64,000 nucleotides of DNA from Agelaius tricolor. Taxonomy: Eukaryota > Chordata > Aves > Passeriformes > Icteridae. Below are positions 22,601-35,475 of the stretch, in pieces. Numbering within the stretch: position 1 is the stretch's first letter; each line of letters begins with the position of its first letter. The notes below the pieces were generated by a model that was not told the origin of the DNA, did no database searches, and saw only the letters and a program-made list of their open reading frames with translations. The DNA is taken from NCBI GenBank assembly GCA_023055355.1, contig JALJCS010000052.1, positions 2,787,869 through 2,851,868 of the forward strand, read 5' to 3'. The position numbers and the translations under genes were made by a program.

Positions 22601-23731
22601 GCAGGTAGCCAAGGAGGCCTTCCTGCCAGGGCCATAGCTCCTAACTCTGGCCATGGACAGGAGGCAGCAGGAGACAATGGGATGGGTTAGAAGGTGCTGG
22701 CCACCAATCTCCCCTGCGCGTCTCCCTGCGATCTCTCTGTGCTTGTCCACACAGGGAGCGAAGCCTGCCGCAGCCAGGCCAGGATTTGCAGTTCCCCCAG
22801 CGGCAGCCCCCGCTGTCAGCCCGCTGCCCGCACTCACCCTCATTGAGGAGCTGGAGCTCTTCCTTGCGGCCCCTCATGACCATCCCGGCCATCCCTGCCA
22901 AAACAGAGCCTGTCACGGCCCCAGCGGCGCAGCTCCCTGCCAGCGCCGCTGCCGGTGCCGCGGCCACACGGGCTGCTGGCCCGGCAGGGCTCAGCCGGGG
23001 CCCTTGCCGCACGCTGCCGCCCCAGGGCGCGGCTGCCAGAGGGCGGCAGCAGCGCCCAGCCCGGCCGGGGCTCCACGGCGCCGGGCCCGGCCGGCGCTGC
23101 CGGGGCAGCAGGCGGGGCCGGGGCCGAGCTGCGGCGGCCCGGGGAGGGAGCCCGGGCTCGGCACTCACCGATGATCCTGACGGCCGCCCCTCGCAGGGGC
23201 TCCTGTGGGCTCTGCAGGTAGCGCAGGGCCCCGCGCAGGTGCTCGGCCGCTCGGCTCCTGTCCTCTGCCAGCTGCAGAGAGCGGCAGGAGGGAAGCGTTG
23301 GCGCGGGCTCAGCCCCTGGGCCGGGCGCTGCCTGCGCCCAGCCCCGGCCTCCCCTGCCCGCACCGCCCTGAGGCGTGGCCACAGCAGCCGCTGGCCAAGG
23401 GCTCCCGAGGGGAGGGGGCAGAGGGACGGCTGCTGCCCGGGGAGCCGCCGTGCCGCCCCGCAGCCCCGCCGGGCCGGGGCTCCATGGGCACCCGCCTCGG
23501 GCCCACGGGAGCCTGGAGAAGAGCCCGCGCGGCCTCTGCCTGCAGCAGCGGCCAGGGGCACAGCTGCCCGGCCCCGCACCCTGAGCACCGCCCTCAGGGG
23601 CCTTCTCCAGCCTCAGCCTGGGCCTTCCAGGCCCTCCTTACCAGCACCTCGCTGAACTTTGACAGCTGCCCCTTCTTCACCAGCTGCTTCAGCTTCCTCC
23701 TCTTCAGGAACTTGGCCACACCAAGCAGCGT
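15807..23731. repeat. Tandem array unit 3 (7925 bp)
   Basis: Exceeds unit 2 by 15 bp, all accounted for by five more CTG triplets. Confidence 0.97.
16494..16556. repeat. (CTG)21 / (CAG)21 tract in intron 9, unit 3
   Basis: 21 uninterrupted triplets at the equivalent position. Confidence 0.98.
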
Positions 23732-24417
23732 TTCCCGAGAGGCCTGCAGGGCACCAGACACCCACAGATGGCCCCACGGGCCAAGGCACAGGACCCACAT
23801 CCCTGTGCCAAGGCCTGCACCAGGCTGCACTCCTGGAGGTGCCAGGGCAGGAGGCAGCCCAGCCCCCTCCCCAAGATCCACCAGCATCACACAAAACCTC
23901 ACCTTTGCCACACACCGCTTCTCATCATGGCACTGGAAGAAGAGTGGAAGGAGGCTTTGGCTCAAAACCTTCGCAAGGGGCTTTCTTCCCTCCTCCACTA
24001 CCGACTCCATCACCCTGAAGAAGAGCTCAAGGGAGAGCACTTGCACATAGCTGTTGTCCTGGAGGAATGCAAGAGGATCAGGCCTTTACACCAAATACTC
24101 CACGCTCACCTGGCCAAAGTTTCTGGGCAGCAGCCAGTGCCCGCAGCTGGGCACACAGAGCCTTACGTGGTCAAAGAGCAGCAGCAGTGCCTCAGCCAGC
24201 TTGGGGGCAGTGGTGCTGGATACCAGCATGTCTGCCTGGAGCACATTTGTCAACACATGCATGGACATGCTGACCACCTTTCCATCGGCCTCACCCAGCA
24301 GCTCCAGAAGGCTCTCAGAAAGGCTGCACATTCTCCTGGCCTGCGTGGAACACAAGGCTGCGCTGCAAAGCCATGGACGGCTGCACCGCCAACACCGCCC
24401 TGGCACTGCAAGCCCAC

Positions 24418-24488
<71 letters not shown>

Positions 24489-27400
24489 AGGGCCCACAGG
24501 CCAAAGGCCTGAGCCAAAGCACTGGGGCAGCTGAGGCAGGAGAGCTGGGAGCAGCTGCCTCAGCTCCTGAAGCCCTGCACGCCCAAGGGGCTGCTTTGCA
24601 CAGCGCAGCTTCAGCCGCAGCCCCCTTCTCACCATCCAGGGCTCCCTGCTGAGCACCACCAGGCCTCTGAGCGCCAGGCGCCGCCGCTCCCTGCACTCCA
24701 TCTGCAGGCAACTTGACATCATCTTCACAACAGTGCCAGCACATTTCCTCAAGTGCAGGCACTCGAGGACCTGAAAGGCACGGGGCAGTGACAGGGGAAC
24801 CATCCAGCAGGAGCCCAGAACCCCACAGGGCCGGGCCCAGGCAGCAGCACAGGGCGTGGCCACTGGCCCAGGCAGCTGTGGCTCTGAGAGGCCAGAGAGC
24901 TGCGAGGCAGCTCAGCCAGGCACTGCTGGCCACCAGGCTCACCTCCACAAGGAATGCCAGCAAGGGCAGATCCCAGCTTGGCTTTTCACTGCTGAGCAGC
25001 AGGAGAAGGCGATATGCCACATGGGAACACAGTGGGCTCAAGTCATAACGCATCTCCCTGGCAGGGGGAACAAAGGCACCGAGAGCCTGAGGTGGGGGAC
25101 AAACCTCTCCCAGAACTGACTCCCAGAGGCCTGCTCTTTCCCCAGCATCCCTGCAGGGGATGTGGCTGCTCTGGGAGGCGGCCCCTTCTGGGCACTCTCC
25201 TCTCCCAGCCTTTTTCAGCCTCCTTGGCCGTCCCTCAGTGACGAGCCTCTGTGGCCCATGACCACAGGGACTGCCTGGAGCACAGAGCACAAATGCCGGG
25301 GACAGCGGGGACAAGGGGGTCTCACCTGGCCAGCAGAGCCATGGCATAGTGCTGGCTGTCAGCACACAGCAGCGTCTCCCAGGCACACTTGCGCTCCATA
25401 GACATCACCACGTGCTCACACCGCAGTCGGCAGAGCAGAACCTTCATGGCCTGCACTGCAAACCTGTGTGCAGAGCAAAGCCCAGGTCACACTAGGAGCG
25501 CTGGCGCTGGCCACAAGGGCATGGCAAGGACAGGAGGACTGGCACCTGTTAAGCGTGATGGGAAGGCGCTGCTCCTCCTGGCACGCTCCCCAGAAGCTAT
25601 CAACTTCCTCTGCTGGCGGCTGCTGCGTAGTGATGACAATATGGAAGAGCAGTGCCAGAAACAGTTGCTCAGAATAAGGGATCATGGCCTTGAGCAACCC
25701 GGGCACCTGCACAGTCACCAGAGCTGCCTGCAAAAGAAGCAGCCAGAGACAGCGCTCAGTGCCAAGGTGTCCATGGGGCAGGGCCCAAGGGCAGATGCAG
25801 GAGGAGCAGCGGGCCTGGTGTCCCCTGAGCCTGCCCCTAGCCCAGCTTTCAGCCCAGTGACTCCGGCACTGAGAGCACTGAGAGCTACTGCAGAGGCCAC
25901 CTGGCGGCCCTGAGCATGGGCCCAGAAACTCACAGCCAGGGCAAAAACGTCCCTGTCGTCCCCAGCAGAGGCGCATGCGCTGTGCAGTGGCCAATCCTCC
26001 ATTACACGGAGCAGTGTTGGCAGCACTTTCTGCATTGTTACTCCTGACGAGCCAATGCTTCTCCATATCCTCGCAGCAGCTCTGTGGGATCAGATCTCTG
26101 TGTCAGGGGCATCTCAGTCACAGTACCGTGCCCTGTGCAGCTGTGCGAGTGCAGGTGAAAGAGCCCCGGTGCCCTGGGGGGCAGGGGGGAGCATTGGCAG
26201 CAGGCTCGGGAAACAGAGGGGCCCGAGGCTCCTGGACCTCTCTGCCTGTCCGGCAGACCCCATAGCACAGGCTGCGCAGGGCCACGGGCCCTAAAGGCTG
26301 CTGAGCCCTGAGCTCTCCAGGCACGTGGGCCCCGTACCTGTCACATGTTGGGGCACAGCACAGGAGGGTCAGCACCACATCGGCAGGGTGCTCTTCAGCC
26401 AGCCTCACAATGTGGCTGTGCAGCCTGGCATCCACAGTGCCATGGGACAGTAGAGTCTGGTGGATGTTTCTTACCATGGCCGGCACCTGGAGGAGGCATG
26501 GGGGAGATTTGGAGTGCTGTCCAAGGGAGCAACTTGCCCAGCTTCCCTCAAGAAGTGCTTCCCTTCCCGCCACACTCTGCTGGCCTCAAAGGCTGAGGGG
26601 CCCAGGGACCATGGCTTGAGGGGACACACCATCCTGGCAGGCCTCCAGGCCCGGCCCCAGGCTGCTTACCTGCTCCTGAGAAGGAGCAGCACTGTCCTCC
26701 AAAAGATCCTTCGTGGCAGCATGAATCCCAGTGAGAGTGGGCCCGCTGCCAGTATTTGAGATGTCCTCGGTCTCGGCGGTGTTGCTGTTTGTCACGGCCA
26801 CATCCTCACTCGCTGCCTCGTCTGCCTTTGCCCTGTCCTCGTTCGTTGCAGCCTCAGAGTCTGCTGAGCGCTCAGCCCAATCTGGGTTGACATCAGGCTC
26901 TGCCTGGAGCTCGGTCAGCCCCGAGGCAGGCTGGGCTGTGCCCTCAGCTGCTGTGGGGCCCACCTTTCTACGTCGTCGAATGCGCAGCAATTTCCCAAAC
27001 ATCTGCAGGAGAATAAAGGGCAGGGAAGCCAGGCATGCTCCGTAGCATGCTCCAAGCGTGCTGCTGGGCTGAGCAGGGACAGCAGGCCCAGCCCAGCCGG
27101 GGGTAACTGCAGGTACCTTCAGGGTTTTGAGCAAGCGGCTGCGGCCGGCTTCCTGCTCTTGTGTCTTCTCCAGGGCTGCACCTGGCAAAGAGCGAGCGCG
27201 GCCAGAGCTGAGGGGCTGCGGGAGAGGCCGGAGAACACAGCCCAGCCCTGCGCTCCCCAGGCAGGGAGAGCCCCGGCATGACCCAGGCGAAGGAGCGCGG
27301 CCATTGTGGGCTGTCTGCTCTGCCCCTCGTCCATCCTGTCCATGGGCATGTCCCCAGGGCATGGGATGGGATGGCATGGGGCCATGCTGGCTGTAGCCAT

Positions 27401-27547
27401 CAGCCCTATGGCCCAGCTCTGCTACTCACCATCCTGCAGCGTCTGGATCTGCTCCGGGTCTTCAGGCTCTTGTGCTGGGGCGGCTCCAGGGCTTCTCTTT
27501 TTTTCCCCTCTGAACACTTTCAACAAGCCGGGCAATCTGGCTGCCAT
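22332..27547 (-). CDS. MROH-like HEAT-repeat protein, copy 4 (complete, 734 residues)
   Basis: Exons: 27430-27547, 27117-27181, 26670-27002, 26338-26486, 25934-26081, 25546-25727, 25326-25463, 24943-25057, 24633-24770, 24167-24340, 23903-24058, 23642-23743, 23169-23271, 22838-22894, 22332-22558. Exon 9 is 138 nt, giving the RERRR motif shared only with copy 1; all other complete copies have RERR from a 3-bp deletion in a CGC/CGG run. All other diagnostic residues match copy 3. Intron 9 carries the longest tract in the window, 23 CAG triplets. No frame disruption. Confidence 0.87.
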
Positions 27548-30500
27548 GCCAGAGTCTGTTCTTGAGGGTGCCTTCAAGAGAGATGCCTCAGGATATCACC
27601 AAGTCAACAACTGCGCTTGTGCCTTCAAGGCACCTGTGACAGACAAGCCTCAGGAAGGCTGCAGGACAGCAAGTCCTGCACTGTGGTCTTGAGGGCTCCT
27701 GCCACAATGACAGGAGACTCCTCCTAAGCCATTCAGGTGACCAAATCCCACCGTCTGGACTTGATGGCGCTGGCCGCAGGAATGGCAGACGCCTCGGAAA
27801 AGCTCCGAGTCACAGAGTCCCGCAGGCTGGCCTCGAGCTCAGCTGCGGGAATGACGCTGCGGAAAAGCTCCGGCTGAGACGGGAAGGAGCGAGCTGTGCG
27901 GGGGCTCCTCACGGCACCGCTCTGTCCCCTTCTGTCCCGTCGCCTGTTCCGAGCACCCGGGCAAGCTTCTATTTCCCACGTGTCACAAAGGGCCCTTGGT
28001 CACCGGCTTCCATTCCATGCAACGCCGACCCTGCTGCAGCGTGCCAGCCAGGGCCCTTGCACACACTGCCGCCTGCCCCGGGGCCGCCCCCAGCCCGGCC
28101 AAAGTGGCCCAGGCTGGAAGCAATCCCTGCGCCCACGTGTCTCAGGCAGCCCCACAGGATCTCTTGCAACTGCTCCAAACATCAGCAAATGCTGCCCTGC
28201 TCTGTGGGCTCGGGCCAGTTCAGAATCCTCACTTCAGGAAAGCTTTACTTCCCATTGCTCAACTCAAGCACTTGCAAAAGTTGCAAACTTCTCCAATGAA
28301 TAGCCACGAGAATGGGAATGCTTTGGAAGTTTCTTCCCTTCTCAAAGCAGCAACTCCTTTGCCTTAACATCATCCACTGCAAGTCACTTGACCAAACATA
28401 ACACTACACAGAGCCAAAAAGAAGGCCATTCTTTGATTGGCAAGTGCTTTTCCAAGAAGGGATGATCATCTCCTCATTCTCTTAAAGGAATAAAAGCTCT
28501 CAAGAAATGAAAGACCACTCAGCGTTACAAGAGTAACCCAAACAAATGAGTAGATGGCAAAAGGGCTAATCCTCCCCCAGTACAGATATCTAAGTGGCCA
28601 AGAAAGTACAGCTCTCCCCTCTTGTTCCCTGCAGGAGAAACAGGACCAGGAAAAGAAATAGTCACAGAGATTTTTTTCTGCCCTCCAGAACCAAAGCTGT
28701 GCCAAAGCACAGATGCTGCCTTCAAAGGGACTCAAATTCAAGCCCAGACCTCTCACCTTCCAGAAAACTCCTTCCCCAAAACCCACCCCCCCAAACACCC
28801 CCACAGAAGCCCTCAACACCCTGCCAGGACCCCCAGCTCTGCCCGTCCCTCCGCAGAGCTTTCCCAGCCTCCAGCAGGGCCCCTGCTTCCCTGCACCTGC
28901 CGTGGGATGGCACTCAGGAGGATCTGCTCCAAGGCCTTCCCTGGCTTGGAGCAAAGCCAGCCTGCCAGGCCTATGGTTCCTGGGTCATCCTTGCCAGCCA
29001 GCCTTCCCGTGCACGGCTCTTCCATGGGCACATCTGCGCTCAGCTCGCACTTCTCCACTCTGGCAGGCCTGCTGGGAAAGGATCCAGAGCAGCCTGGCAA
29101 GCTCTTTCTCCAGCTCCTTCTTCACTCTTGGGGGAGCTAGAACATCCCACAGGAAAGACACTGCTGCCACAAGAACTGGGTGGCATCGGGCAGCTCTGGG
29201 GAGACCCCTCAGCACTGCTGTATCCTGAGGGAACGCTGCTGGCCATCTCCTGTGCGTATCCGCAAAAGCTTCAAATCAGCTGCCTCAGCTTCCAGGGCCT
29301 CTCTTGGCCAGCATCCTGATGTGGATGCAGGGCTGCTGCCAGGCACCGCTGGCACCCAGCAGGACAGGACCGGCTGTCTCGTGTCCACGCAGCAGCCCTG
29401 ACACACAGCCAGGGCCATGCCGAAAGCAGACAAACGCTCCCGGCTCAGCAGAGAGGAGCAAGGAGCACCGGGCTGCTCTCAGCCTATCGCAGCATGCTGC
29501 TCCAGTGGGAGGGGCAGGCCGGCCACCCACATGCAGGCCATGCCCTGCGTCAAAAGGACGGGCATTTTGTCCTTTTCATCCCTCCAGCCCAGAACCAGGC
29601 CTGACATCTCCTCCTCTGGAATGGAGCTTTTCCCGTTACAACGTCATCTCACGCTTGGCCAGTGCGTGAGATGAGGCTGCAATGACTTGTGATACTCCCT
29701 CCATGCCAAGCACAGCTCCATTGTGGCACAGCTTCCCATCCATTGACCAGTCCATTGTTTCCCTCAAGGGTCAAATTCCCACCAGTTAAACCATAAGGTT
29801 TCCTTCATTGTCTGTTCTTCATTATCTTGTTGACACGCACAACAGCGTGTGTCCAAATATGGCAGGGCCTTTGACACCACTTTGGTCCTGACACACAGGC
29901 TCCTTGTGCCACTGCTGGCCTCCAGTGTGCTCAGCAAGATCTGGAACTGCACAGTGCTCTGCAACTGCACCTTCAGCACAGGGACCTTTCCAGCCTGGCC
30001 TGCCCTTGTTCCTCTGGCTCTGTGCACAAAACACGGCGTGGCAGAGAACAGCAGCAGGGGCCTGTGTGTCCCAGGGCCCCGGATTTGCTTCACCTCCACA
30101 GGCATGCGGGCAAAGTGAAGAAGCCAAACTGTTTATTCACGGAAGGCCAAGCAAAGGGAGGAGTGGTGAGGGAAGAAAGGGGACGGGCAGGGTCTGAGGG
30201 CTGGGGAGGCACGCAGTTGTCAACAGGCAGGGAGAAGGCAGGAGCTATGGCAACTTCCCACAGGCTCAGCTGTGCCAATCATCAGCTGTGCCTGAAGCTC
30301 CAGCTGGTCTCTCCTGGTCTCTTCTGGTCTCTCCAGGTGATCTCCTCTTCCATGGTGTCTTCAGGCCTTTTAGCAGCAATGGTTCTTCTGAGCCGCCAGA
30401 TAAACGGAGTTCTGCAGATCTCTCCATGATTCTCTGCTGAAGCGCTATGTTCCATTGGGAAGGGCTGTCATCTCTTCTCAGGCCTTGAAGGGCTGCAAGA

Positions 30501-31665
30501 GACATGAGCAGAGCCACGGTCAGAGGCTGGATCTGCAGGTAGCCAAGGAGGCCTTCCTGCCAGGGCCATAGCTCCTAACTCTGGCCATGGACAGGAGGCA
30601 GCAGGAGACAATGGGATGGGTTAGAAGGTGCTGGCCACCAATCTCCCCTGCGCGTCTCCCTGCGATCTCTCTGTGCTTGTCCACACAGGGAGCGAAGCCT
30701 GCCGCAGCCAGGCCAGGATTTGCAGTTCCCCCAGCGGCAGCCCCCGCTGTCAGCCCGCTGCCCGCACTCACCCTCATTGAGGAGCTGGAGCTCTTCCTTG
30801 CGGCCCCTCATGACCATCCCGGCCATCCCTGCCAAAACAGAGCCTGTCACGGCCCCAGCGGCGCAGCTCCCTGCCAGCGCCGCTGCCGGTGCCGCGGCCA
30901 CACGGGCTGCTGGCCCGGCAGGGCTCAGCCGGGGCCCTTGCCGCATGCTGCCGCCCCAGGGCGCGGCTGCCAGAGGGCGGCAGCAGCGCCCAGCCCGGCC
31001 GGGGCTCCACGGCGCCGGGCCCGGCCGGCGCTGCCGGGGCAGCAGGCGGGGCCGGGGCCGAGCTGCGGCGGCCCGGGGAGGGAGCCCGGGCTCGGCACTC
31101 ACCGATGATCCTGACGGCCGCCCCTCGCAGGGGCTCCTGTGGGCTCTGCAGGTAGCGCAGGGCCCCGCGCAGGTGCTCGGCCGCTCGGCTCCTGTCCTCT
31201 GCCAGCTGCAGAGAGCGGCAGGAGGGAAGCGTTGGCGCGGGCTCAGCCCCTGGGCCGGGCGCTGCCTGCGCCCAGCCCCGGCCTCCCCTGCCCGCACCGC
31301 CCTGAGGCGTGGCCACAGCAGCCGCTGGCCAAGGGCTCCCGAGGGGAGGGGGCAGAGGGACGGCTGCTGCCCGGGGAGCCGCCGTGCCGCCCCGCAGCCC
31401 CGCCGGGCCGGGGCTCCATGGGCACCCGCCTCGGGCCCACGGGAGCCTGGAGAAGAGCCCGCGCGGCCTCTGCCTGCAGCAGCGGCCAGGGGCACAGCTG
31501 CCCGGCCCCGCACCCTGAGCACCGCCCTCAGGGGCCTTCTCCAGCCTCAGCCTGGGCCTTCCAGGCCCTCCTTACCAGCACCTCGCTGAACTTTGACAGC
31601 TGCCCCTTCTTCACCAGCTGCTTCAGCTTCCTCCTCTTCAGGAACTTGGCCACACCAAGCAGCGT
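23732..31665. repeat. Tandem array unit 4 (7934 bp)
   Basis: Longest unit: 23 CTG triplets and the 3-bp longer exon 9. Its 3' part has private changes near 29188, 29345 and 29361, and it is the first to show the Trp673 codon of later units. Confidence 0.97.
24419..24487. repeat. (CTG)23 / (CAG)23 tract in intron 9, unit 4
   Basis: Longest tract in the window, 23 uninterrupted triplets. Confidence 0.98.
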
Positions 31666-32351
31666 TTCCCGAGAGGCCTGCAGGGCACCAGACACCCACA
31701 GATGGCCCCACGGGCCAAGGCACAGGACCCACATCCCTGTGCCAAGGCCTGCACCAGGCTGCACTCCTGGAGGTGCCAGGGCAGGAGGCAGCCCAGCCCC
31801 CTCCCCAAGATCCACCAGCATCACACAAAACCTCACCTTTGCCACACACCGCTTCTCATCATGGCACTGGAAGAAGAGTGGAAGGAGGCTTTGGCTCAAA
31901 ACCTTCGCAAGGGGCTTTCTTCCCTCCTCCACTACCGACTCCATCACCCTGAAGAAGAGCTCAAGGGAGAGCACTTGCACATAGCTGTTGTCCTGGAGGA
32001 ATGCAAGAGGATCAGGCCTTTACACCAAATACTCCACGCTCACCTGGCCAAAGTTTCTGGGCAGCAGCCAGTGCCCGCAGCTGGGCACACAGAGCCTTAC
32101 GTGGTCAAAGAGCAGCAGCAGTGCCTCAGCCAGCTTGGGGGCAGTGGTGCTGGATACCAGCATGTCTGCCTGGAGCACATTTGTCAACACATGCATGGAC
32201 ATGCTGACCACCTTTCCATCGGCCTCACCCAGCAGCTCCAGAAGGCTCTCAGAAAGGCTGCACATTCTCCTGGCCTGCGTGGAACACAAGGCTGCGCTGC
32301 AAAGCCATGGACGGCTGCACCGCCAACACCGCCCTGGCACTGCAAGCCCAC

Positions 32352-32419
<68 letters not shown>

Positions 32420-35400
32420 AGGGCCCACAGGCCAAAGGCCTGAGCCAAAGCACTGGGGCAGCTGAGGCAGGAGAGCTGGGAGCAGCTGCCTCAGCTCCTG
32501 AAGCCCTGCACGCCCAAGGGGCTGCTTTGCACAGCGCAGCTTCAGCCGCAGCCCCCTTCTCACCATCCAGGGCTCCCTGCTGAGCACCACCAGGCCTCTG
32601 AGCGCCAGGCGCCGCTCCCTGCACTCCATCTGCAGGCAACTTGACATCATCTTCACAACAGTGCCAGCACATTTCCTCAAGTGCAGGCACTCGAGGACCT
32701 GAAAGGCATGGGGCAGTGACAGGGGAACCATCCAGCAGGAGCCCAGAACCCCACAGGGCCGGGCCCAGGCAGCAGCACAGGGCGTGGCCACTGGCCCAGG
32801 CAGCTGTGGCTCTGAGAGGCCAGAGAGCTGCGAGGCAGCTCAGCCAGGCACTGCTGGCCACCAGGCTCACCTCCACAAGGAATGCCAGCAAGGGCAGATC
32901 CCAGCTTGGCTTTTCACTGCTGAGCAGCAGGAGAAGGCGATATGCCACATGGGAACACAGTGGGCTCAAGTCATAACGCATCTCCCTGGCAGGGGGAACA
33001 AAGGCACCGAGAGCCTGAGGTGGGGGACAAACCTCTCCCAGAACTGACTCCCAGAGGCCTGCTCTTTCCCCAGCATCCCTGCAGGGGATGTGGCTGCTCT
33101 GGGAGGCGGCCCCTTCTGGGCACTCTCCTCTCCCAGGCTTTTTCAGCCTCCTTGGCCGTCCCTCAGTGACGAGCCTCTGTGGCCCATGACCACAGGGACT
33201 GCCTGGAGCACAGAGCACAAATGCCGGGGACAGCGGGGACAAGGGGGTCTCACCTGGCCAGCAGAGCCATGGCATAGTGCTGGCTGTCAGCACACAGCAG
33301 CGTCTCCCAGGCACACTTGCGCTCCATAGACATCACCACGTGCTCACACCGCAGTCGGCAGAGCAGAACCTTCATGGCCTGCACTGCAAACCTGTGTGCA
33401 GAGCAAAGCCCAGGTCACACTAGGAGCGCTGGCGCTGGCCACAAGGGCATGGCAAGGACAGGAGGACTGGCACCTGTTAAGCGTGATGGGAAGGCGCTGC
33501 TCCTCCTGGCACGCTCCCCAGAAGCTATCAACTTCCTCTGCTGGCGGCTGCTGCGTAGTGATGACAATATGGAAGAGCAGTGCCAGAAACAGTTGCTCAG
33601 AATAAGGGATCATGGCCTTGAGCAACCCGGGCACCTGCACAGTCACCAGAGCTGCCTGCAAAAGAAGCAGCCAGAGACAGCGCTCAGTGCCAAGGTGTCC
33701 ATGGGGCAGGGCCCAAGGGCAGATGCAGGAGGAGCAGCGGGCCTGGTGTCCCCTGAGCCTGCCCCTAGCCCAGCTTTCAGCCCAGTGACTCCGGCACTGA
33801 GAGCACTGAGAGCTACTGCAGAGGCCACCTGGCGGCCCTGAGCATGGGCCCAGAAACTCACAGCCAGGGCAAAAACGTCCCTGTCGTCCCCAGCAGAGGC
33901 GCATGCGCTGTGCAGTGGCCAATCCTCCATTACACGGAGCAGTGTTGGCAGCACTTTCTGCATTGTTACTCCTGACGAGCCAATGCTTCTCCATATCCTC
34001 GCAGCAGCTCTGTGGGATCAGATCTCTGTGTCAGGGGCATCTCAGTCACAGTACCGTGCCCTGTGCAGCTGTGCGAGTGCAGGTGAAAGAGCCCCGGTGC
34101 CCTGGGGGGCAGGGGGGAGCATTGGCAGCAGGCTCGGGAAACAGAGGGGCCCGAGGCTCCTGGACCTCTCTGCCTGTCCGGCAGACCCCATAGCACAGGC
34201 TGCGCAGGGCCACGGGCCCTAAAGGCTGCTGAGCCCTGAGCTCTCCAGGCACGTGGGCCCCGTACCTGTCACATGTTGGGGCACAGCACAGGAGGGTCAG
34301 CACCACATCGGCAGGGTGCTCTTCAGCCAGCCTCACAATGTGGCTGTGCAGCCTGGCATCCACAGTGCCATGGGACAGTAGAGTCTGGTGGATGTTTCTT
34401 ACCATGGCCGGCACCTGGAGGAGGCATGGGGGAGATTTGGAGTGCTGTCCAAGGGAGCAACTTGCCCAGCTTCCCTCAAGAAGTGCTTCCCTTCCCGCCA
34501 CACTCTGCTGGCCTCAAAGGCTGAGGGGCCCAGGGACCATGGCTTGAGGGGACACACCATCCTGGCAGGCCTCCAGGCCCGACCCCAGGCTGCTTACCTG
34601 CTCCTGAGAAGGAGCAGCACTGTCCTCCAAAAGATCCTTCGTGGCAGCATGAATCCCAGTGAGAGTGGGCCCGCTGCCAGTATTTGAGATGTCCTCGGTC
34701 TCGGCGGTGTTGCTGTTTGTCACGGCCACATCCTCACTCGCTGCCTCGTCTGCCTTTGCCCTGTCCTCGTTCGTTGCAGCCTCAGAGTCTGCTGAGTGCT
34801 CAGCCCAATCTGGGTTGACATCAGGCTCTGCCTGGAGCTCGGTCAGCCCCGAGGCAGGCTGGGCTGTGCCCTCAGCTGCTGTGGGGCCCACCTTTCTACG
34901 TCGTCGAATGCGCAGCAATTTCCCAAACATCTGCAGGAGAATAAAGGGCAGGGAAGCCAGGCATGCTCCGTAGCATGCTCCAAGCGTGCTGCTGGGCTGA
35001 GCAGGGACAGCAGGCCCAGCCCAGCCGGGGGTAACTGCAGGTACCTTCAGGGTTTTGAGCAAGCGGCTGCGGCCGGCTTCCTGCTCTTGTGTCTTCTCCA
35101 GGGCTGCACCTGGCAAAGAGCGAGCGCGGCCAGAGCTGAGGGGCTGCGGGAGAGGCCGGAGAACACAGCCCAGCCCTGCGCTCCCCAGGCAGGGAGAGCC
35201 CCGGCATGACCCAGGCGAAGGAGCGCGGCCATTGTGGGCTGTCTGCTCTGCCCCTCGTCCATCCTGTCCATGGGCATGTCCCCAGGGCATGGGATGGGAT
35301 GGCATGGGGCCATGCTGGCTGTAGCCATCAGCCCTATGGCCCAGCTCTGCTACTCACCATCCTGCAGCGTCTGGATCTGCTCCGGGTCTTCAGGCTCTTG

Positions 35401-35475
35401 TGCTGGGGCGGCTCCAGGGCTTCTCTTTTTTTCCCCTCTGAACACTTTCAACAAGCCGGGCAATCTGGCTGCCAT
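30266..35475 (-). CDS. MROH-like HEAT-repeat protein, copy 5 (complete, transitional type)
   Basis: Exons: 35358-35475, 35045-35109, 34598-34930, 34266-34414, 33862-34009, 33474-33655, 33254-33391, 32871-32985, 32564-32698, 32101-32274, 31837-31992, 31576-31677, 31103-31205, 30772-30828, 30266-30492. Protein is 733 residues. It mixes the two subtypes. Like copies 2 to 4 it keeps Arg72 in the basic cluster and Gly634. Like copies 6 to 8 it has His106, and it has Trp673 in exon 15 as copies 6 to 9 do. Arg545 is retained. Intron 9 has 22 CAG triplets. The mosaic suggests a conversion or crossover boundary in units 4 to 5. Confidence 0.87.
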
